Shown piece by piece: positions 18,602 through 28,305 of a DNA stretch of 64,000 nucleotides (within the stretch, counting starts at the first letter, position 1; each line of letters starts with the position of its first letter). The position numbers and the translations under genes are program-made. The notes under the pieces were generated by a model. It was not told where the DNA came from and did not search any database. It saw nothing but the letters and a program-made list of their open reading frames with translations. Source of the stretch: Burkholderia sp. WSM2230 (GTDB taxonomy: Bacteria > Pseudomonadota > Gammaproteobacteria > Burkholderiales > Burkholderiaceae); assembly GCF_000472445.1 (NCBI RefSeq), contig NZ_AXAJ01000010.1, positions 1-64,000 of the forward strand, read 5' to 3'.

Positions 18602-19816
18602 TTGGCGATCTTTTCCGGCCGCCTCATTTTGATACCCTCCAATTTGATCAATGCAGCGCTTGTCGGCATCGACTTCGGTAAGATCGATTTCGAAGCCAGT
18701 CTTGAAGAACTCAGTCTGCTCGCGCAAAGCGCGGGCGCGAATCCTCTAGTCACCCTCACCGGGCGCCGGGCAAGCCCCGACGCGAAGATGTTCGTCGGCA
18801 GCGGCAAGGCCGAAGAACTGCGGCTCGCGTGTGAGGCGAACGACATCGAACTCGTCATTTTCAACCACGCTCTTGCGCCTGCCCAGCAGCGCAATCTGGA
18901 GCAAGCGCTTAATCGGCGCGTGGTCGACCGCACGAGTCTCATCCTCGATATTTTTGCGCAACGCGCCCGCAGCCACGAAGGCAAGCTGCAGGTGGAACTC
19001 GCGCAACTGCAGTATCTGTCCACGCGGCTAATCCGCGCATGGACGCACCTCGAGCGTCAGAAGGGCGGTATCGGTCTACGCGGTCCCGGCGAAACGCAGC
19101 TTGAAACCGACCGCCGGCTGATCGGCGAGCGCATCAAGGCGCTCAAATCGCGCCTCGACAAGCTGCGCCGTCAGCACGGCACGCAGCGCCGCCAGCGCTC
19201 GCGCAATCAGACCATGTCGGTGTCGCTCGTCGGCTATACGAACGCGGGCAAGTCCACACTCTTCAATGCTTTGACCAAGGCGCAGGCGTACGCGGCCAAT
19301 CAGCTCTTCGCCACGCTGGACACCACTTCGCGGCGCGTTTATCTCGGCGACGAAGCGGGGCAGGTAGTCGTGTCCGACACGGTCGGCTTCATTCGCGAAT
19401 TGCCTCACCAACTGGTTGCGGCGTTTCGCGCCACGCTCGAAGAAACCATTCACGCCGATCTGCTGCTGCATGTCGTGGATGCGTCGAGCGCCGTGCGGCT
19501 CGACCAGATCGATCAGGTGAACGAGGTATTGCACGCAATCGGTGCAGACACGATCCGGCAGGTGCTCGTGTTCAACAAGATCGACGCGGTGCCCGAGCTG
19601 GCGGCCCGCGGCGAAGCGGTCGAGCGCGACGAGTATGGTAATATTTCGCGCGTCTTTTTGAGCGCGCGCACGGGGCAAGGGCTGGATACATTGCGCGCTG
19701 CCATCGCTGAGATCGCTACTGCCGAACCTCTTCCCGACACGCTGCTGGAAGCTTCGGAAGAAAACCGGTCGGCAGCTCCACGCGAGCACCGCAAGGTTCC
19801 AGAACTCGGGCACTGA
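18602..19816 (+). CDS. hflX: Ribosome-associated GTPase HflX
   Basis: This 404-residue (or slightly shorter) GTPase binds and can split stalled ribosomes. It has the N-terminal HflX domain (LINAALVGIDFGKIDFEASLEELSLL), a glycine-rich linker (KGGIGLRGPGETQLETDRR) and a G domain with P loop GYTNAGKST near 211-219, DTVGFIREL and NKID. No ATG lies at the expected N-terminus: in-frame TTG codons at 18602, 18629 and 18644 are the only candidates, so initiation is non-ATG. The coordinate is therefore uncertain by up to 42 bp. Confidence 0.93.
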   Translation: MAIFSGRLILIPSNLINAALVGIDFGKIDFEASLEELSLLAQSAGANPLVTLTGRRASPDAKMFVGSGKAEELRLACEANDIELVIFNHALAPAQQRNLEQALNRRVVDRTSLILDIFAQRARSHEGKLQVELAQLQYLSTRLIRAWTHLERQKGGIGLRGPGETQLETDRRLIGERIKALKSRLDKLRRQHGTQRRQRSRNQTMSVSLVGYTNAGKSTLFNALTKAQAYAANQLFATLDTTSRRVYLGDEAGQVVVSDTVGFIRELPHQLVAAFRATLEETIHADLLLHVVDASSAVRLDQIDQVNEVLHAIGADTIRQVLVFNKIDAVPELAARGEAVERDEYGNISRVFLSARTGQGLDTLRAAIAEIATAEPLPDTLLEASEENRSAAPREHRKVPELGH

Positions 19817-19875
19817 CCCGTTCCGATTGCACTGACCCGCACTGACCCGCTGTCTACTCTGGTGAACGAACACAG

Positions 19876-21267
19876 GTGAACGATTACAACGAGCGGAGTA
19901 TCTGGCTGCGCATGCGCGCCATGCTTTCACTGAACGATCCGCGCTGGGGCCGTGGCGACGGCAATGGCGAGCGCCAGCGACCGGTCGAGCCGAAGCGCCC
20001 GCAAGCCAAGGAAGGTGAAGGTCCGCCCGATCTCGACGAGATGTGGCGGGATTTCAACCGTCGTTTGAGCCGGATGTTCGGACGCAAGGGCGGTGGCGTC
20101 GGCGGTGGGCGGCCGGACAACGGCCGCGGCGCGCGCATCGGCGTGGGCATCGTGATCGGTGTGCTCATCGCCATCTATCTCGGCAGCGGCGTGTTCGTCG
20201 TGCAGGACGGCCAGGCCGGCGTCGTGATGCAGTTCGGCAAATATCGCTACACGGCGGGCCACGGTGTGCACTGGCGCTTGCCGTATCCGTTCGAAACACA
20301 CGAGCTTGTCAATATCGGCCAGGTCCGCCAGGTGGAAATCGGCCGCAACAACGTGGTGCGTCTGGCGAATGTGAAGGACGCGTCCATGCTTACGCACGAC
20401 GCGGACATCGTCGACGTGCGTTTTGCTGTGCAGTACCAGATACGCAAGCCGACCGATTATCTGTTCCGCAGCGTCGATCCCGATCAAAGCGTGATGCAGG
20501 CCGCCCAGGCGGCAGTGCGCGGCATCGTCGGTACGCGTAGCGCGCAAGAGATTCTTGATCAGGATCGCGAAGCAATCCGGCAGCAGTTGCTCGCGGCCAT
20601 CCAGAAATCGCTCGATCAGTTTCAGTCCGGCCTCGTCGTCACCGGCGTGACCATCCAGACTGTGCAGGTGCCCGACCAGGTGCAGGCCGCGTTCGGCGAG
20701 GCCGCCAAGGTGCGGCAGGAGAACGAGCGTGCGAAGCGCGACGCGCAGGCCTACGCCGCGGACCTGCTGCCACGCGCGCAAGCAGACGCGGCGCGTCAGA
20801 TCGACGACGCGAAAAAGTACAGCGACAGGACGGTCGCTCAGGCACAAGGCGACGCGGATCGCTTCAAGGAAGTGTATGCACAGTACTCGAAGGCGCCTGC
20901 TGTGATTCGCGAGCGCATGTATCTGGAAACCATGCAGCAGATCTATTCGAATACGACCAAGGTGTTTGTGGACAACCGGGGCGGCAACAACGTGCTGTAT
21001 CTGCCGCTCGACAAGCTTGTCGAGCAAACCCGTCAACGCGTGGCAGATGCCGCGGCGGCAGCCACGGCGGCATCCGGCGCGGCTGCATCCGGCGCAGCGC
21101 AGGCAGCGAATTCCGGTGCCGCGGCGGGATCGTCCACTGCCGCTCCGGGCGCAGCTTCCGGGTCCGCCGCAGCCGCCACGCCCGCGAGCCGCGCGGCGGC
21201 CAGCAGCGATCCGCTGCGTTCGCGCGAGTCCTTCCGCAGCCGTATGCGCGAAGACGACGTTCAATAA
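19876..21267 (+). CDS. hflK: FtsH protease activity modulator HflK
   Basis: This 463-residue SPFH/band-7 protein forms with HflC a large periplasmic-facing cage around FtsH. A Gly/Arg-rich N-terminal cytoplasmic part precedes one transmembrane helix near residues 93-112, then the SPFH domain and a coiled coil. The C-terminal tail from about residue 395 is almost entirely Ala, Ser, Gly and Pro. A GTG at 19876 (MNDYNERS) fits the family; in-frame ATGs at 19912 and 19921 would shorten it. hflC follows after 12 bp. Confidence 0.94.
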   Translation: MNDYNERSIWLRMRAMLSLNDPRWGRGDGNGERQRPVEPKRPQAKEGEGPPDLDEMWRDFNRRLSRMFGRKGGGVGGGRPDNGRGARIGVGIVIGVLIAIYLGSGVFVVQDGQAGVVMQFGKYRYTAGHGVHWRLPYPFETHELVNIGQVRQVEIGRNNVVRLANVKDASMLTHDADIVDVRFAVQYQIRKPTDYLFRSVDPDQSVMQAAQAAVRGIVGTRSAQEILDQDREAIRQQLLAAIQKSLDQFQSGLVVTGVTIQTVQVPDQVQAAFGEAAKVRQENERAKRDAQAYAADLLPRAQADAARQIDDAKKYSDRTVAQAQGDADRFKEVYAQYSKAPAVIRERMYLETMQQIYSNTTKVFVDNRGGNNVLYLPLDKLVEQTRQRVADAAAAATAASGAAASGAAQAANSGAAAGSSTAAPGAASGSAAAATPASRAAASSDPLRSRESFRSRMREDDVQ

Positions 21268-21279
21268 GGAGCGCACAAC

Positions 21280-22185
21280 ATGAACAAGATCATTGCGCTC
21301 GTCATTGCGGTTGTCATCGTGCTGTTCGCCGCTTCGTCGATGGTGTTCGTGGTCGACCAGCGCCACATGGCGGTGCTGTCGTCCCATGGCGACGCGGCGC
21401 CGGCCCTGCTCGGGCCGGGGCTGCACGTGAAGCTGCCGCCGCCGTTGCAAACCGTGACGCTCGTCGATAACCGCATCCAGTCGCTCGACGCGCCCGACGA
21501 AGACCGCTACGTCACCGCCGACAAGACCGACCTGCTCGCGAACCCGGTCGTCAAATACCGCGTGACCGATCCGCTGAAGCTGCTCGCCGAAACGAAGGGC
21601 GACGTGCAGAGCCTTCCGGAGCGTCTCGCGCTCGTGGCGCGCGGCGCGCTAGGCGACGCGTTCGGCAAATACACGCTGTCGGATGCGCTCGCCAAACAGC
21701 AGGCGCTTGCCGACGAGGCGCGCGGTGCGATGGACAAAAGCGTGGCGTCGCTCGGCGTGACAGTGGTGGACGTGCAGTTGACGCGGGTCGACTTCCCGGC
21801 CTCGATGGCGGACTCGGTCTACAAGCGGATGATCGCGGAACGCGAGCAGATCGCCGCCGACGAACGCGCGAAGGGCGCCGCCGAGGCGGACAAAATCAAG
21901 GCAGACGCCGTCGCGCAACAGCAGGCCATTCTTGCGGACGGCTACCGTGAGGCGCAAACCATCAAGGGCGAAGGCGATGCGCAGGCAGCCCAGATCGCCG
22001 CGCAAGCGTACGGCAGCGATCCAGAGTTCTATCAGTTTTATCAAAGCATGCAGGCATACCGGAACACCTTCAAGCCAGGCGACGTGATCGTGGTCGATCC
22101 GAGCAGCGAGTTCTTCCGCTTCATGCGTAGTCCGACCGGTGGCGCAGCCCCGGACGCTTCCGCGGCCCCGCGCAAACACCAATAA
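21280..22185 (+). CDS. hflC: Protease modulator HflC
   Basis: A 301-residue SPFH/band-7 partner of HflK, with an N-terminal signal anchor (MNKIIALVIAVVIVLFAASS) followed by the SPFH domain and a long Ala/Glu-rich coiled coil around residues 170-235. The HflKC complex regulates FtsH access to membrane substrates. AAGGAG lies upstream of the ATG. It sits 12 bp behind hflK, so the two are translated from one mRNA, and 42 bp before the YjeT-like gene. Confidence 0.95.
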   Translation: MNKIIALVIAVVIVLFAASSMVFVVDQRHMAVLSSHGDAAPALLGPGLHVKLPPPLQTVTLVDNRIQSLDAPDEDRYVTADKTDLLANPVVKYRVTDPLKLLAETKGDVQSLPERLALVARGALGDAFGKYTLSDALAKQQALADEARGAMDKSVASLGVTVVDVQLTRVDFPASMADSVYKRMIAEREQIAADERAKGAAEADKIKADAVAQQQAILADGYREAQTIKGEGDAQAAQIAAQAYGSDPEFYQFYQSMQAYRNTFKPGDVIVVDPSSEFFRFMRSPTGGAAPDASAAPRKHQ

Positions 22186-22227
22186 CCGGGAACGCCGCGG
22201 CATTCGCATCGCGGCCCCTTCTTTCGC

Positions 22228-22419
22228 ATGGATATAGTCGGCTCGTTACTGCTCGCGATCGCGTTGATGCTGATTATCGAGGGGATGTTCCCATTCGTTT
22301 TTCCGAGCGCCTGGCGCGACACGTTCCGTAGAATAGCGGAGCGGCCCGCGCATCAGATTCGCGTGGGCGGCCTCATCGTGATGCTGCTCGGACTGGTTCT
22401 GCTGTTTTTCGTGACCTGA
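22228..22419 (+). CDS. YjeT-like DUF2065 small membrane protein
   Basis: A 63-residue protein with two hydrophobic helices separated by a basic segment (FPSAWRDTFRRIAERPAHQIRVGG). This is the DUF2065 family. In E. coli the homologue yjeT also follows hflC and precedes purA, so the position here is conserved. Function is unknown; the context suggests a link to HflKC/FtsH. Confidence 0.85.
   Translation: MDIVGSLLLAIALMLIIEGMFPFVFPSAWRDTFRRIAERPAHQIRVGGLIVMLLGLVLLFFVT
22329..22334 (+). promoter_or_regulatory. Possible internal promoter for hisZ
   Basis: TAGAATAGCGGA occurs inside the DUF2065 coding region, about 315 bp upstream of hisZ. It matches the -10/discriminator motif found before ndk and kup. 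Because it lies in coding sequence it could be coincidental. Confidence 0.25.
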
Positions 22420-22649
22420 CGCAGAGGGCCGAAGCCGCACGATGCGGCGCGAGACTTCGGGCGTGAGCAAGGCCGCCGTGTTTCCGCGTCAGGTGCCGTT
22501 TGTTTCGACAGGCACTGCCAGATGTGTGGCGATGCGCGTGTGCTCTTGCGCTGTCGTCGTCGCCGTCGGCGGAATCAAGCCCTGGCCCGCCATTCACATT
22601 CATTACCGGCGCATTCTGCCGCCGTGTTCAACGTCGTAGGACTGTATCG

Positions 22650-23801
22650 ATGTCGACCTGGTTACTTCCCGAGAACATTGCCGACGTGCTGCCGTCGGAG
22701 GCCCGCAAGATCGAAGAATTGCGGCGTCGTCTGCTGGACCGTTTCCGCTCGTACGGCTACGAGATGGTCATGCCGCCGCTGCTCGAGTACATCGAGTCGC
22801 TGCTGACGAGCGGCGGGCAGGATCTGAGTCTGCGTACGTTCAAGCTGGTAGACCAGTTGTCCGGACGCACGCTCGGGCTGCGCGCGGACATTACGCCGCA
22901 GGTCGCGCGTATCGACGCGCACTTGCTGAACCGCCAGGGCGTCACGCGTCTTTGCTACGCCGGCAATGTCGCGCACACGCGGCCGCGAGGTCTGCATGCC
23001 ACGCGCGAGCAGATTCAGATCGGCGCGGAAATCTACGGTCATGCCGGTCTCGAAGCCGACCTGGAAATCCAGCAACTGATGCTCGATGCGCTGCATCTCG
23101 CGGGGCTTGGCAAGGTGCGCCTCGACCTGTGTCACGCGGGCGTGCTCGCGGCGTTGATCGAAGCGGAGCCGGCGGCGGCGGAGCTCGGGCAATCGCTTTA
23201 CGACGCGCTGGCAGGCAAGGACGTGCCGCGGCTCGTCGACCTGACCGCGAATCTCACGGCTGTCACGCGCGATGCGCTGCGCGCACTTCCTTCGCTTTAC
23301 GGCGACGCCTCGGTGCTCGAAGAAGCGCGCGCGCGTCTGCCGAATGCGCCCGCCATCGCGCGCGCGCTTGACGACCTCGGGTTCCTCGCGAGCCAGGTGG
23401 AAAGCGCGGAAGTGATGATCGACCTCGCCGATCTGCGCGGCTACGCGTATCACAGCGGCGTGATGTTCTCCGCATATGTGGACGGCGTGCCGAACGCGGT
23501 TGCGCGCGGCGGCCGTTATGACCACGTCGGGCAGTTCTATGGCCGCGCGCGGGCGGCAACCGGCTTTTCGCTGGATCTTCGCGAAGTGGCGCGCATCTCG
23601 CCGGTCGAGGCGCGCAGCAGCGCGATTCTCGCGCCGTGGCAACACGACGACGCGCTGCGCGTGAGCGTGGCTGCATTGCGCGACGCCGGCGAAGTCGTGA
23701 TCCAGGCGCTGCCCGGTCACGAACACGACGTAGATGAATTCGCGTTCGACCGCGTGTTGGTCGAGCGCAACGGCGCATGGACCGTCGAACCGCGCGCGTA
23801 A
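22650..23801 (+). CDS. hisZ: ATP phosphoribosyltransferase regulatory subunit HisZ
   Basis: This 383-residue paralogue of histidyl-tRNA synthetase activates the short-form HisG in the first step of histidine synthesis. It keeps the class II fold (MPPLLEYIESLLTSG, TLGLRADITPQVARIDAH) but lacks the anticodon-binding domain. The tRNA-synthetase histidine motif is altered (DLRGYAYHSGVMFSAYV). The start at 22650 (MSTWLLPENIADVLP) is standard for the family; the in-frame upstream extension is not protein-like. It stands between yjeT-like and purA, where E. coli has no hisZ. Confidence 0.94.
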   Translation: MSTWLLPENIADVLPSEARKIEELRRRLLDRFRSYGYEMVMPPLLEYIESLLTSGGQDLSLRTFKLVDQLSGRTLGLRADITPQVARIDAHLLNRQGVTRLCYAGNVAHTRPRGLHATREQIQIGAEIYGHAGLEADLEIQQLMLDALHLAGLGKVRLDLCHAGVLAALIEAEPAAAELGQSLYDALAGKDVPRLVDLTANLTAVTRDALRALPSLYGDASVLEEARARLPNAPAIARALDDLGFLASQVESAEVMIDLADLRGYAYHSGVMFSAYVDGVPNAVARGGRYDHVGQFYGRARAATGFSLDLREVARISPVEARSSAILAPWQHDDALRVSVAALRDAGEVVIQALPGHEHDVDEFAFDRVLVERNGAWTVEPRA

Positions 23802-24037
23802 GCGCGTCACGATAGAGCCGCCCCTGGGCTTTTCCGCGGGCGCATCAGGAGGCGCCCGCACTTGTCGTGCATACGCCTCCATGGGTCGCCGGCTATGGCG
23901 CGGCGACCGGCCAGCGCGGGCCGCGCTTCTTTCGCAATACCCACCATAACGTGCATGCCGTTGAGCGGAAACGGAAAAATTCCGGAAGCGTCCGCGAACA
24001 TAGGTAAAATACGTTTTTAACCAGCTTACGAAACAAC

Positions 24038-25384
<1,347 letters not shown>

Positions 25385-25387
25385 GCG

Positions 25388-25978
25388 ATGGTGCAAGGTG
25401 TACCCATGATTGCGATGAAAGATCCGCGCAACGACGACAAGAACCTGTGGGTTGGCTGGGACGAGTATCACCGGCTGATCGAATTGCTGGCCATGGCGGT
25501 GCATGAATCCGGCTGGAAGTTCGACAAGATCCTGTGCCTCGCGCGCGGTGGTCTGCGCGTGGGCGACCAGCTCTCGCGCATCTACGACCTGCCGCTCGCC
25601 ATTCTCGCTACGAGCTCCTATCGCGAAGCGGCCGGCACCGAGCAGGGCGAGCTGGACATCGCGCAGTACATCACGATGACGCGCGGCGAACTGCATGGCA
25701 ACGTGCTGCTCGTCGACGATCTCGTCGATTCGGGCGTGACCCTCGCACGTGTCCAGCAGCATCTGAAGGAACGCTATCCGGCCATCACGGCAGTGCGTTC
25801 GGCGGTGCTCTGGTACAAGGGCTGTTCGAAGGTAAAGCCCGATTATCACGTGCAGTATCTGCCTACCAATCCCTGGATTCATCAGCCGTTCGAGGAGTGG
25901 GACACGGTTCGCCCGCACAACCTGGGCGCGTGGATCAAGCGCGGCATGGCGCAAGCGCAGGAGTCCTCGGAAAAGTGA
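25388..25978 (+). CDS. Phosphoribosyltransferase family protein
   Basis: A 196-residue type I phosphoribosyltransferase. The PRPP-binding motif is LLVDDLVDSGVTL at about residues 112-124, and the region LCLARGGLRVGDQLSRIYDLP precedes it. Family members salvage purine or pyrimidine bases, often hypoxanthine, xanthine or uracil; the base cannot be told from sequence alone. ATGs at 25388, 25406 and 25415 are all in frame. Only four bases separate it from purA, so the two purine-related genes form an operon that ends at the terminator at 26001. Confidence 0.88.
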   Translation: MVQGVPMIAMKDPRNDDKNLWVGWDEYHRLIELLAMAVHESGWKFDKILCLARGGLRVGDQLSRIYDLPLAILATSSYREAAGTEQGELDIAQYITMTRGELHGNVLLVDDLVDSGVTLARVQQHLKERYPAITAVRSAVLWYKGCSKVKPDYHVQYLPTNPWIHQPFEEWDTVRPHNLGAWIKRGMAQAQESSEK

Positions 25979-26000
25979 TGCGAAGGCAGCGCATCCAGAG

Positions 26001-26027
26001 CGGAGCCCGATGGGGCTCCGTTTTTTT
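26001..26027 (+). terminator. Rho-independent terminator of the purA operon
   Basis: A perfect 8-bp stem CGGAGCCC / GGGCTCCG with a 4-nt loop is followed by seven T. It lies 23 bp after the phosphoribosyltransferase stop. Confidence 0.93.
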
Positions 26028-26183
26028 ATGCGCGCGCCGACACGCGTTGCACTTCGCCGGCGCGCGATGACATTCGCCGCACGCCGATCCGCACAGCAGA
26101 CGCACACATATCGCAGTGCTACACTGCGCGGACCATCCACGTGGTGTATCCACAACAAGCCGGGCGGCTTCAGGCAGGCGGTT

Positions 26184-26189
26184 TAGAAT
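26184..26189 (+). promoter_or_regulatory. Putative kup -10 element
   Basis: TAGAATAGCGG lies 43 bp upstream of the kup start and matches the recurring motif of this window. No convincing -35 is visible. Confidence 0.4.
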
Positions 26190-26232
26190 AGCGGTCGTTT
26201 TTTCCGCCCAGGAAACGGATTTCCTCGCGTTT

Positions 26233-28119
26233 ATGACAGATAACAATCACGTGCACAAACAGCCACTGCCTTCCCTCGCGCTGGCCGCGATCGGAGTGGT
26301 GTTCGGTGACATCGGCACGAGCCCGCTGTATGCGCTGAAGGAAGCGTTCAGCCCGTCGCACGGCATTCCGCTGACCGAGCAATCCATTCTGGGCGTGATT
26401 TCGCTGCTGTTCTGGGCGATCGTCATTGTGGTCGGCATCAAGTACGTGTTGTTCGTGATGCGCGCGGACAACAACGGCGAAGGCGGTGTGCTCGCGCTAA
26501 TGGCGCTGGCGCTGCGTTCGCTGGATGAAAAATCGAAAATGGCCGGCTTGCTGATGATGCTCGGCATCTTCGGCGCCTGCATGTTTTATGGCGACGCGGT
26601 GATTACACCCGCCATATCAGTGATCTCCGCGGTCGAGGGGCTTGAGATCGCCGCGCCTCATCTTTCTCACCTGGTGTTGCCGCTCACTATCGTGATTCTC
26701 GTGCTGCTGTTCTGGATTCAGCGGCACGGCACGGCAACGGTCGGCCGGCTGTTCGGCCCGATCATGCTGCTGTGGTTCGCGGTGCTCGCCGCGCTCGGGG
26801 TCTGGCATATCGTGCAATCGCCGAGCGTGATCCGCGCGCTGAATCCCTATTACGCGTACTCCTTCATGGCCGCGCACGTGCTGCAAGCCTACGTCGTGCT
26901 GGGTTCGGTCGTGCTGGTGCTGACGGGTGCCGAAGCGCTCTACGCGGATATGGGGCACTTCGGCGCGAAGCCTATCCGGATGGGCTGGTACTGCCTCGTC
27001 ATGCCGTCGCTGGTGCTGAACTATTTCGGCCAGGGCGCGTTGCTGATGCACGACGCGAAAGCAATCGAAAATCCCTTTTTCCTGCTCGCGCCGCAGTGGG
27101 CGTTGCTGCCGCTGATCGTGCTGTCGACCATCGCGACCGTGATTGCTTCGCAGGCCGTGATATCCGGCGCGTATTCGTTGACGAGCCAGGCGATTCAGCT
27201 CGGCTACGTGCCGCGCATGAAGATCCTGCACACGTCGGAGCTGGCTATCGGCCAGATCTATGTGCCGGTGGTGAACTGGATGCTGCTTTTCATCATTCTG
27301 TGCATCGTGATTGCGTTCAAGAGCTCAGATAACCTCGCCGCCGCATACGGCATCGCGGTGACGGCCACCATGGTGATCACCACGATCCTCGCCTGCGTGG
27401 TGATGGTGAAGGTCTGGAACTGGAACAAGATCCTCGTCGCGCTGATCATCGGCGTATTCATGACGATTGATATCGGCTTTTTCGGCGCGAATCTGCTGAA
27501 GGTGGAAGAGGGCGGCTGGCTGCCGCTCGGCATCGGCGCCTTGCTGTTCTTCCTGCTGATGACCTGGTTCAAGGGCAGGATGATCGTGAAGGAGCGCACG
27601 GCCGCCGACGGTATTCCGCTCATGCCGTTCCTGCAAGGCCTGCTAGCGCACCCGCCGCATCGGGTCTCGGGTACGGCCATCTACCTGACGGGCAGCGATT
27701 CGCTTGTGCCGGTCAGCTTGCTGCATAACCTCAAGCACAACAAGGTGCTGCATGAGCGCACGATTTTCCTGACTTTCATCACGCGCGACATTCCTTATGT
27801 GAACGATGCAGAGCGTTTGACGGTGAGGAATGTCGAAGGCGGTCTGTATCTCGTCAAGGCTGCGTACGGCTTCAATGAAACGCCCGACGTCAAGGCCGTG
27901 CTCGCGGAAATCAGCCGCACTCACGACATGACGTTCGAGCTGATGGACACGTCGTTTTTCCTCGCCCGCGAAACGGTCGTGCCCACGCAATTGCCCGGCA
28001 TGTCGGTGTGGCGTGAACGCGTATTCGCGTGGATGCATCAGAACGCCGCGAAGCCGACCGACTTCTTCAGCATTCCGGCCAATCGCGTGGTGGAGTTGGG
28101 GACGAAGATCGAAATCTGA
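26233..28119 (+). CDS. kup: Low-affinity potassium transporter Kup
   Basis: This 628-residue inner-membrane protein is a KUP/HAK-type potassium-proton symporter with about twelve transmembrane helices and a cytoplasmic C-terminal domain from about residue 450. Conserved parts are ALAAIGVVFGDIGTSPLYALKEAF at the N-terminus, ADNNGEGGVLALMAL, and YGDAVITPAISVISAVEG. The start at 26233 (MTDNNHVHKQPL) fits family length; an upstream in-frame extension to 26116 overlaps the promoter region. It is a single-gene unit with a promoter and a terminator on either side. Confidence 0.95.
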   Translation: MTDNNHVHKQPLPSLALAAIGVVFGDIGTSPLYALKEAFSPSHGIPLTEQSILGVISLLFWAIVIVVGIKYVLFVMRADNNGEGGVLALMALALRSLDEKSKMAGLLMMLGIFGACMFYGDAVITPAISVISAVEGLEIAAPHLSHLVLPLTIVILVLLFWIQRHGTATVGRLFGPIMLLWFAVLAALGVWHIVQSPSVIRALNPYYAYSFMAAHVLQAYVVLGSVVLVLTGAEALYADMGHFGAKPIRMGWYCLVMPSLVLNYFGQGALLMHDAKAIENPFFLLAPQWALLPLIVLSTIATVIASQAVISGAYSLTSQAIQLGYVPRMKILHTSELAIGQIYVPVVNWMLLFIILCIVIAFKSSDNLAAAYGIAVTATMVITTILACVVMVKVWNWNKILVALIIGVFMTIDIGFFGANLLKVEEGGWLPLGIGALLFFLLMTWFKGRMIVKERTAADGIPLMPFLQGLLAHPPHRVSGTAIYLTGSDSLVPVSLLHNLKHNKVLHERTIFLTFITRDIPYVNDAERLTVRNVEGGLYLVKAAYGFNETPDVKAVLAEISRTHDMTFELMDTSFFLARETVVPTQLPGMSVWRERVFAWMHQNAAKPTDFFSIPANRVVELGTKIEI

Positions 28120-28173
28120 CGGCGCCGCTGGTTCGCGCTGTTCGCGTGCATCGCGAAGCGCGTTGCGGGAAGC

Positions 28174-28203
28174 AAAAAACCCACGGCATTGCGTGGGTTT
28201 TTT
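28174..28203. terminator. Terminator of kup, possibly bidirectional
   Basis: AAAAAACCCACG, a short loop, and CGTGGGTTTTTTA form a hairpin with A and T runs on both sides. It lies between the convergent kup (+) and tex (-) genes and may serve both. Confidence 0.9.
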
Positions 28204-28305
28204 ATTGGCTATCGGGTAAGAGAGAAGCGAGTAAAGCCAGGCGCGCAAAGACAAGCGCACGTTCGGTGGCGCACAAGCACTTCGCACACCGAACGCACGG
28301 GCTCC

